NCBI RefSeq assembly: GCF_018991925.1
Contig: NW_024751972.1
Coordinates: forward strand, 1 to 64,000
Reading direction: 5' to 3'
Origin: Homarus americanus
Taxonomy: Eukaryota; Arthropoda; Malacostraca; Decapoda; Nephropidae
Length of the DNA: 64,000 nucleotides
Position numbers and translations under genes: made by a program. Every line of letters starts with the position of its first letter. Positions within the stretch are counted from its first letter, which is position 1. The notes beneath the pieces were generated by a model. That model was not told where the DNA came from and searched no databases. It worked only from the letters and a program-made list of their open reading frames with translations. Shown piece after piece: positions 57,611-64,000 of the stretch.

Positions 57611-58206
57611 AATAATAGTAATGATTATAATAATGATGATGATGATGATGATGATGATAATAATAGTAATGATGATGATGATAATGATGATGATAATAAT
57701 AATGATGATTATAATAATAATGATAGTAATGATGATAATAATGATGATAATGTTGATAATAATAATAATAGTAATGATGATAATGATGTTGATAATAATA
57801 ATAATAATATTGATGATAATAATGATAATAATAGTAATAATGATGATAATAATATTGATGATAATAATGATGATAATAATAATAGTAATAATGATAATAA
57901 TAGTAATAATGATGATAATAATAATAGTAATAATGATGATAATAATATTGATGATAATAATGATGATAATAATAATAGTAATAATGATAATAATAGTAAT
58001 AATGATGATAATAATAATAGTAATAATGATAATAATAGTAATAATGATGATAATAATAATAGTAATAATGATGATAATAATATTGATGATAATAATAATA
58101 GTAATAATGATGATAATAATGTTGATGATAATAATAATAATAATATTGATAATAATAATAATAATAATAATAATTATGATAATAATAATAATAATAATAA
58201 TAATCG
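57494..58206. repeat. 710-bp GAT/AAT compound triplet array
   Basis: GAT-rich with AATAATAGTAAT punctuation on the left, shifting steadily to AAT-rich on the right. All triplets, so poly-Asp/Asn, Met/Ile and Ile frames run up to 321 codons. Not genes. Confidence 0.97.
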
Positions 58207-58594
58207 TCAGCAGCACCAAAGTAGTTAATACGATAATATCTAAAATAAATAATATAAATAAACTATATATACTGTATAATATGTCTTTGTTGACTATAAT
58301 AAAGATAACTCCAGTTAATACAGTTACCTTTATAACACCTCGCTTAAGGCTTTTACTGGGATAATAAATAATGAAACAATACATTTAAGGGTTTATTTTA
58401 AGCATATATTTTTATGTAGCTATTAAAAAAATATGTATATTATTGTATTAATGAGAGAAAGTAATGATCAGTGTTAGTTTACCTGAATGAACTAATACAA
58501 TAAGAAGCTAATTAGTTACCTGGGTTTCATTACTTCACAGTTTTATCAAGTACTATTCACGTCTCTCATTAAACTGGTATGTTTTGGTGTATAT
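58207..58594. other. AT-rich spacer
   Basis: Unique, AT-rich, nothing recognised. Confidence 0.4.
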
Positions 58595-59070
58595 GTATAA
58601 ATAATAATAATAATAATAAACGGCTTATCAATAGAGTTGCAGCCGGTGGCTGAAAATATACAGATTTACATTTGATTTAGACATAATGATATAATATGCA
58701 TTGAATACATTTACAGGGCTGTACAGTACATAAATCAGGAGTTGTTTATTATTTTAACAATAGATGGGATGGTGCTGTTCTTATATCTATCGGTGCGGGC
58801 TCTTATGGGCTGAATTTTGTTGTAGTAGCAGACTGGGCGAGGTGGGTGGAGGGCTGCAGGTGGCGATGACGAGGGTGGTGCATTAGTTGGCTGCCAAACC
58901 TTTCCAGTGCTTGGTGGTGGAGGTCACTGAGGGATGGCATTTCCAGGGTGGAGAGAGCGTTGGTGTAGCCGGAGTATTCTGCGCCGAGCATGATTCTGCA
59001 GGCCCTTTTCTGTACCTTCTCTAGCCGACGTTGTTGGGTGGAGTTGAGAGAAGACGACCAGGCTGGTGAC
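58595..59070 (-). mobile_element. LINE copy, severely 5'-truncated
   Basis: Minus-strand. The (ATT)n tail (58597-58619) is followed inward by AAGCCGTT-like sequence, a hairpin CAGCC-ACC-GGCTG (58640-58652), TGTATATTTTCAGCC, then about 90 bp of 3' UTR and the RT C-terminus. Homology stops at about 59070, where TATG repeats begin. Confidence 0.85.
58750..59070 (-). pseudogene. LINE RT C-terminal fragment
   Basis: Open from about 59070 to a stop near 58750. It reads SPAWSSSLNSTQQRRLEKVQ, then KRACRIMLGAEYSGYTNAL and SDLHHQALERFGSQLMHHPR, ending IRARTDRYKNS plus a short tail. This is the thumb/C-terminal region of the same LINE family as at 45.2-46.4 kb, and here the frame is mostly intact. No RT catalytic motifs remain. 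Confidence 0.8.
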
Positions 59071-59080
59071 GCATGTATGT

Positions 59081-59250
59081 ATGTATGTATATAACCATAT
59101 TTATCTATGTATGTACAGTATGTATGTGTTTTGTGTCTGGATGTTATGTATTTATATATTAATATACATAGATAAGCGAATATATATATAGGGTGGGTGT
59201 GTTTGTGTGTGTTACGGTACTGTGTTCTAGTGCTGGTGAGATGAATATTG

Positions 59251-59327
<77 letters not shown>

Positions 59328-59345
59328 CGCACACACACCATCACC
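59081..59345. repeat. TATG run, (TC)n, (CG)n, (AC)n compound microsatellite
   Basis: TATG at 59074-59092; TC run 59254-59311 passing into CGCGCG (59312-59330) and then ACACAC. The CG-AC part is a classic Z-DNA-forming sequence. Confidence 0.95.
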
Positions 59346-59604
59346 ACCACCATACTGTTGAACAAGCAAGATGAACACGTTGCATATTCATCAAGGTTCA
59401 CCATCAATGCATCCATCTCCTCCCTTACCACCCCTACTCCCTCCCTCACCCCCTTGCCCACTTGCCTCTCACCCTATCGCCTGGCAGAGAACCAAGCACA
59501 GGGGCAGGAGGTATTGCCCAGCTATTTATATGGACCTAATTCCGTGCAACTGCTTCCCCTTGCATAGTTGAGTGCACGGGTTTGCATGGTACACGACATA
59601 TAAA
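59346..59604. other. Unique island
   Basis: Unique DNA without recognised features. Confidence 0.35.
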
Positions 59605-59925
59605 CTCCAGGAGAAAGGGAGAGAAGGAAGGGGGAGGAAAGAAAGGGGGAGGGTGAGAGTGATGGAAGGAGGAAAGGAAAAGAGGCAGGGATGGATGGAA
59701 GGAAAGAGGGAATTTGTTGGAGAAGGAAAGGGAGAGAGAGAGAAATGGAGAAGGAAGGGGGGAGAGAGCGAAAGAGAGAGAAATGGAGAATAAGAGGGAA
59801 GAAGGGGGAATGAGATAGGGGGAACGGGGGAGTAGGTAGTGAAAGAGAGAGGAAAAGAAAGGAGGAAGTAATAGAGGAAAGAGCCAGAATTAGGAAGGAA
59901 AGAAAGAAGGGAGAAGCAAACTGAA
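59605..59925. repeat. Purine-rich tract
   Basis: GGAAAGGGAGAGA-type degenerate purine DNA. Confidence 0.88.
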
Positions 59926-59977
59926 TACACATTGGTTGGGTTAAGGCCTTGTGTTGCAAGAGGAAAGAAAAGTAAAG

Positions 59978-60078
<101 letters not shown>

Positions 60079-60119
60079 TTGATTAGAGGGAAGCGGTCAC
60101 ATTGGTTTAGGCTGGGTGC

Positions 60120-60230
60120 TGAGGTGTTTGTGAGAGAGAGAAAGGGGGTGAGAGATAGTCAGAGAGAGTGTGAGAGATAGTCAGAGAGACAGAGAGGTGG
60201 GATGAGAGATAGAGAGAGAATCAGAAAGGT
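60120..60230. repeat. GAGA-rich tract
   Basis: GAGAGATAGTCAGAGAGA tandem, two to three units. Confidence 0.85.
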
Positions 60231-60406
60231 GGTATATGCGTTACAGGGAGTCACTGTACCTGTATTAATCCCGGTAACATATACTGTATACCTGTACTAA
60301 CAACTATTATAATTTTCATAAACAAAGAGAGTCTCTAGACTCACAGATGAAGAGATAAACACGCATAGAGAGATAACACGGGGAGAAACACACAAGACTT
60401 GAGGTG

Positions 60407-60407
<1 letters not shown>

Positions 60408-60489
<82 letters not shown>

Positions 60490-60533
60490 CGTGCGTGCGG
60501 CGCGTGCGTGCGCGTGCGTGCGTGCGTGCGTGC

Positions 60534-60578
<45 letters not shown>
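60408..60578. repeat. (GT)n with GCGT core
   Basis: GT run, then GCGTGCGTGCG core (60484-60540) and GT again. Z-DNA-prone. The right edge joins the truncated 3' end of the retroelement at 60585. Confidence 0.97.
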
Positions 60579-60579
<1 letters not shown>

Positions 60580-60584
60580 GTGTG

Positions 60585-61301
60585 AAAATATACATTGGAC
60601 AAAACTGACTTATTACATACAAAGACATGGGGTGGGTGGGTCGATTAACAAAAGCTTTCATTACTGAAAGGAGAAGGAATAATGATTGAACATACAAATT
60701 ATTATAGTTTACAGTTGATGGTCCGGGCCTGGGCTGGTCATGGAGACACCAGGTGGTGTGGTATTCACGTGGTGTAGTAACTCGTTCCCGGGTGTTGATA
60801 TGAAGGACCTCACGTGGTCATGGAGACACCAGGTGGTGTGGTATTCACGTGGTGCAGTAACTCGTTCCCGGGTGTTGATATGAAGGACCTCACGTGGTCA
60901 TGGTGACACTGGGTGGTGTCACAGTACCTCAGTGCTGGGTGTTGTTTTATCTCCTAGTGAGGTGTTAAGCCGACCCACTGTTGTTCCCATGGTGGACTGA
61001 TTAGCACCTCCTGGTCAGAAGCCGGTGGTCAGTTCCCAGGGGTGCTTATCTCACTGGTGGGTCGTGGTTCTCACTGGTACTGTCTAGTGCTGAATTCACT
61101 GGCTTAAACACTGTTCATCACTGTTCAACACTGGTCCCACTTCTTTCCTCAACGAAATTGTCACTTTTGATTATGTTGATATCCCGGTGGTGAGGATGGG
61201 TCGGGGAGAGGGACTTGGGGAATGGGCCGACATTGGCCAAGGGGGGCCGCTGCTCAGCAGGAGCAGCGCCTGAATAGGTCTCGACCCTATGGTGGTCAAG
61301 G
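60585..61301 (-). mobile_element. Second copy of the non-autonomous retroelement, 3'-truncated
   Basis: Minus-strand. Begins CCTTGACCACC at 61301 and follows the 55.52-kb copy through GACCAGTGTT and AACAG blocks (about 61110-61140). The middle contains an 80-bp tandem repeat (60738-60920, about 2.3 units) that includes a diverged form of the 45-bp unit (GTTACTACACCACGTGA). The 3' part (TTTGTATGTAATAAGTCA, CCAATGTATATTTTCA) matches the other copy, then stops at the GT repeat before the hairpin and ATT tail. Confidence 0.7.
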
Positions 61302-61876
61302 ATGTGTGTGTGTGTGTTTGTATTTGTATTTTTTTGAATAAAGTACAAGTGTAAAAAAATATATATGTAAAAACAAGAGGGGTTAAAAATCGGTGGTTGG
61401 GATATATAAAAGATGAAAACTGGTGAGTAACAATAACAATAGTTCTTGTGTAAATCTGCCTTGTACACACACACACACACGGATAAATAAAAACCAGCAA
61501 TACCATCAAAACACAACCAAAACAATCACCCAAACAGGAAAAACGACAAACAGTCTAAAACTACACCTGTTGGCTCCTTTACGAGAGAAGTCAATTAACC
61601 TTTAAAAAACACCTGATCAGCTGATTGTCCCTTGGTGACGTGTCTCTAGCTAGACAACACTAAGACCTTTCAAGACTACAGAAAACACCTCAATGCACTA
61701 CAAGACTATTAATTAAGGTCTTACTGTCTATCACCATGAAATGGACAAGTGTGGTGGTGGTGGCGTTGTGCAGGAGTGTGGTGGTGAGGGGTGTGAGGGA
61801 GTAACGTTGGTCTGTCTGCTATGTAGTGAATCGAGGTAACTTCTTCTTGTTGTTATTGTACTGTATTTGTTGCTGT
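61302..61876. other. Unique spacer
   Basis: Contains an AATAAA (61336-61341) and a short AC run (61464-61482). No gene recognised. Confidence 0.4.
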
Positions 61877-61896
61877 TCTACTACTACTAATACTAC
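61877..61896. repeat. Short CTA triplet run
   Basis: CTACTACTACTAATACTAC just 3' of the endonuclease-like frame; a longer one lies on its other side. Confidence 0.7.
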
Positions 61897-62006
61897 TTTT
61901 TTTTACGTGGCCTCCAGCCTCCCCCAATAGCTACACCTTCGCCACCATTTTATTACCTTAATATTAAATATCCTAATACATAAGTAGCTACCCTCGCTGT
62001 GATGAA

Positions 62007-62858
62007 TTAGTTGAGCCGCAGATCTATGCGACATTCAGTGACTGTTGCCTCATAGTCAATATCTGCAGCTGTTGTAGGCATTGGGGATGAAGCTCTCGTT
62101 CCCCTGAGGCAGAGCAAAGCCGACCGAAGGAGAGAGAAGGACAGTCGACATCTCATCCAGGCTGTAACATAACTTCTGGGCTGCTGCTTCTGTTCGGAGA
62201 TCACCTCCGCGAGTCTGGCGTAGAAGCATCTTGCACTTGGTCCCATCCCACCAGAGGTTGTGAACACTAGAGGAGTGAAGCTGCCTTGATCAACGTTCTG
62301 AATTCTCTCCCCATATGCCCTTCTCTTGTCGTTCTCGTTCCTCCTGTGTGCAGCATCGAGAGCTAGGTTACGGTGACAAGTGGCCATGGGATAAAAAATC
62401 CTGATGTCGAAGAAAGCTCGCTGTCCCCGCGTCCAGAATCCTCGAGCATTGACGTCCACACGGGCTTCGTTAGATGTGTTTGAAGTCCTGTGTTGGAAGA
62501 TCTCACCATCCAGTGGAAGGAGGGTCGGTTCTACCATGACGTCCCGGCAGATTTCCTTCAACATATTTGCTGTGAGATCCCTTACCTCGTCATGCCTCAT
62601 GCATATGAAGCCCCCCTTCTTGCAGACCATGGCGTGATCGCTGTCATAGGAAGAGCCACACACGCATTGGGAGGGCAAACCATCTACTGGCCAACCGTAC
62701 CTTAGAGCAATGGCATCTGTAAATTCTTGTTTGTTAAGGCTGAAACCATTTGCCCTTATCGGTAACGTAGTTAACCAGTTCGAGGCGCCCACCTCCTGCG
62801 CTATAGCTACTTTTTTGTCAAATTTTCCGGAACCTGCAGCAATAGTTGGTGCAACATG
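62007..62858 (-). CDS. Zinc-knuckle/restriction-like endonuclease domain of a retroelement (5' partial)
   Basis: Open from a stop at 62859-62861 down to a stop just before 62007. The first acceptable start is a GTG at 62792; no ATG begins the domain, so this is probably the C-terminal part of a longer protein. Counting from 62792: Cys43-x-Cys45 with His53 and Cys57 form a zinc-knuckle-like motif, RH at 66-67, EP at 88-89, then R111-V-D113 and D129. The order C-C-H-C, RH, EP, R-x-D, D is the arrangement seen in the restriction-like endonuclease of R2/NeSL-type retroelements, which nicks the insertion target. The last third (TPLVFTTSGGMGPSARCFYA) looks conserved. No frameshift or internal stop, unlike the LINE copies. 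Assignment is by motif resemblance; it could be another retroelement-linked domain. Flanked by CTA/ACT triplet repeats. Confidence 0.6.
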   Translation of the reverse strand, partial: HVAPTIAAGSGKFDKKVAIAQEVGASNWLTTLPIRANGFSLNKQEFTDAIALRYGWPVDGLPSQCVCGSSYDSDHAMVCKKGGFICMRHDEVRDLTANMLKEICRDVMVEPTLLPLDGEIFQHRTSNTSNEARVDVNARGFWTRGQRAFFDIRIFYPMATCHRNLALDAAHRRNENDKRRAYGERIQNVDQGSFTPLVFTTSGGMGPSARCFYARLAEVISEQKQQPRSYVTAWMRCRLSFSLLRSALLCLRGTRASSPMPTTAADIDYEATVTECRIDLRLN

Positions 62859-62899
62859 TCATTTTGGCAGTGCTGCCGATCTGTTGTAATGGCCCTACT

Positions 62900-62907
62900 A
62901 CTTCTAT

Positions 62908-62978
<71 letters not shown>

Positions 62979-63003
62979 TTACTACTACTACTACTACTAC
63001 TAC
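62900..63003. repeat. (ACT)n microsatellite
   Basis: About 34 ACT units with two ATT interruptions. Confidence 0.97.
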
Positions 63004-63129
63004 AGCGTTTCCACTTCTGCATGACAGGAGTTTCCAGGAGACAGTCTGGAAATAGAATGTGTGAGCTGAACAAGGCTGGTGGGCGATCACCTCTGTGTGT
63101 GTGTGTGTGCTCCACTTGTTCTATCTTAA

Positions 63130-63475
63130 GAGCCTGTTCCCACCTTCCCTCTTCCATTCCCACCTTTATCATTTTTCTCTCATTCTCTTCCTTCTTTCTT
63201 ACTCATCTATACTTCCCCTCTTCTCACTTTTCTTACATCTCTTACCTTCATCATTTTCATCACTCCTCCTTACTTCGCCTCTTCCTTTTTCTTGTGAAAC
63301 CTCCCATCTATCCTCCTCCTCCTCCATCTACCCTCATCCAGTATTCTCTCTCCTCCTCCCCCATCCTCCGTCACCACCTCTCGTCCCTCTCTTTCTTCTC
63401 ACTCTCCTCCTTACTCCTCCTTCCTTCTTCCTCCTCCTTCTTCCTTCCTCCTCCTTCTTCCTCAAATGAAGTGAG
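63130..63475. repeat. CT-rich tract
   Basis: TTCTCCTCC-type degenerate pyrimidine DNA. Frames are artefacts. Confidence 0.85.
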
Positions 63476-63579
63476 GCGAGGCTAAGAGATGAGTGGAAGC
63501 AGAAAATATAATCCCTACCAAGTAAAGGTCAGGAGAGTTGAGGCAATATTTACATTCCTACCTTCACCTGAGTGGGCTG

Positions 63580-63895
63580 TGAGTGGGGGGGGTGGAGTGG
63601 GGGAGTGTGGATTAGGGTTGAGAGGGAGATGGAGTGGGTGGAGAGACTCAGGAGGGGTTGAGAGAGACTGTATGGGTTTGAAAGGAACTGAGGAGGAGTT
63701 GAGTTGGGTGGAGAGGGACTGAGAAGGGATGGAGGGGGGTTGAGAGGGATTGGGTGTGGTTGAGAGGGATTGAATGGGGGTTGAGAGGGATTGGGTGTGG
63801 TTGAGATGGACTGAGTGGGGGTTGAGGGAGACTTAAGGGATGAGGAGGGGTTTAGAAGGATTGAGTGGGATTGAGAGGGACTGAAGAGGGGTCAT
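63580..63895 (+). repeat. ~18-bp minisatellite (GGTTGAGAGGGATTGGGT)
   Basis: About 17 degenerate units of GTTGAGAGGGA(T/C)TG. Purine- and T-only on plus for long stretches (almost C-free). Confidence 0.9.
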
Positions 63896-63915
63896 TATCA
63901 CCCTCCTCTTCATGA

Positions 63916-63920
<5 letters not shown>

Positions 63921-63975
<55 letters not shown>
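63921..63975. repeat. (AC)n microsatellite
   Basis: About 27 units at the right edge of the window. Confidence 0.97.
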
Positions 63976-63978
<3 letters not shown>

Positions 63979-64000
63979 CCTCTCAAACTTTTTTTCTCTC

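Noticed and set aside
57419..58384. 321-codon poly-Ile minus-strand frame
   Set aside because: Direct translation of GAT/AAT triplets.
62404..62705. Plus-strand frames of about 70 codons
   Set aside because: Antisense shadows of the endonuclease-like minus-strand frame.

Overview
This window looks like intergenic or intronic DNA from an arthropod, most likely a decapod crustacean. Two things point that way. There are several interstitial blocks of the arthropod-type telomere pentamer (TTAGG/CCTAA), near 6.5, 11.0, 14.5, 20.1, 30.2, 30.7, 31.8 and 54.2 kb. Simple-sequence repeats and minisatellites also fill most of the 64 kb, a density typical of crab and shrimp genomes. The species call is inference. 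I see no complete cellular gene, no rRNA and no intact canonical tRNA. Most long open frames are artefacts of repeats that lack stop codons.

Layout: 0-1.6 kb is a ~58-bp minisatellite. From 1.7 to 24.5 kb, AC/GT, GA/CT, GACA and triplet microsatellites mix with minisatellites (27 bp at 5.3-6.4 kb, ~22 bp at 11.2-11.8 kb, ~75 bp at 13.7-14.3 kb, ~38 bp at 15.9-16.8 kb) and an almost G-free CCA tract (22.2-23.5 kb). Tandem arrays dominate 24.5-28.1 kb (40, 17 and 20 bp). From 28 to 33.6 kb there is sparser unique DNA with small arrays. A 6.1-kb GT-rich array with a ~12-bp base unit fills 33.7-39.8 kb. Further arrays lie at 42.1-42.9, 43.0-44.1 and 47.0-49.5 kb. An almost pure pyrimidine tract of about 940 nt lies at 52.06-53.0 kb.

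The recognisable genes belong to mobile elements. A broken non-LTR retrotransposon (LINE) with readable reverse-transcriptase motifs lies on the minus strand at 44.9-46.4 kb. A second 5'-truncated copy lies at 58.6-59.07 kb, and a short fragment of the same 3' region is at 15.79-15.86 kb. Two copies of what appears to be a non-autonomous partner lie at 55.52-56.66 kb (+) and 60.59-61.30 kb (-). They share a 5' region, an internal tandem repeat and 3' sequence. The plus copy keeps the same hairpin plus (ATT)n tail seen on two LINE copies. A 261-codon intact minus-strand frame at 62.0-62.8 kb encodes a zinc-knuckle plus restriction-like-endonuclease-type domain, probably the C-terminal part of another retroelement.

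Other items: a tRNA-Ser(UGA)-like relic followed by a T run and a second tRNA-like sequence (18.47-18.64 kb, minus); a tRNA-like inverted repeat at 28.56 kb; and mutually inverted 16-bp minisatellites on either side of a telomere-like block (54.0-54.76 kb). Several short unique islands have splice-site-like borders and could be small exons of a host gene with large repeat-filled introns, but none is proven.
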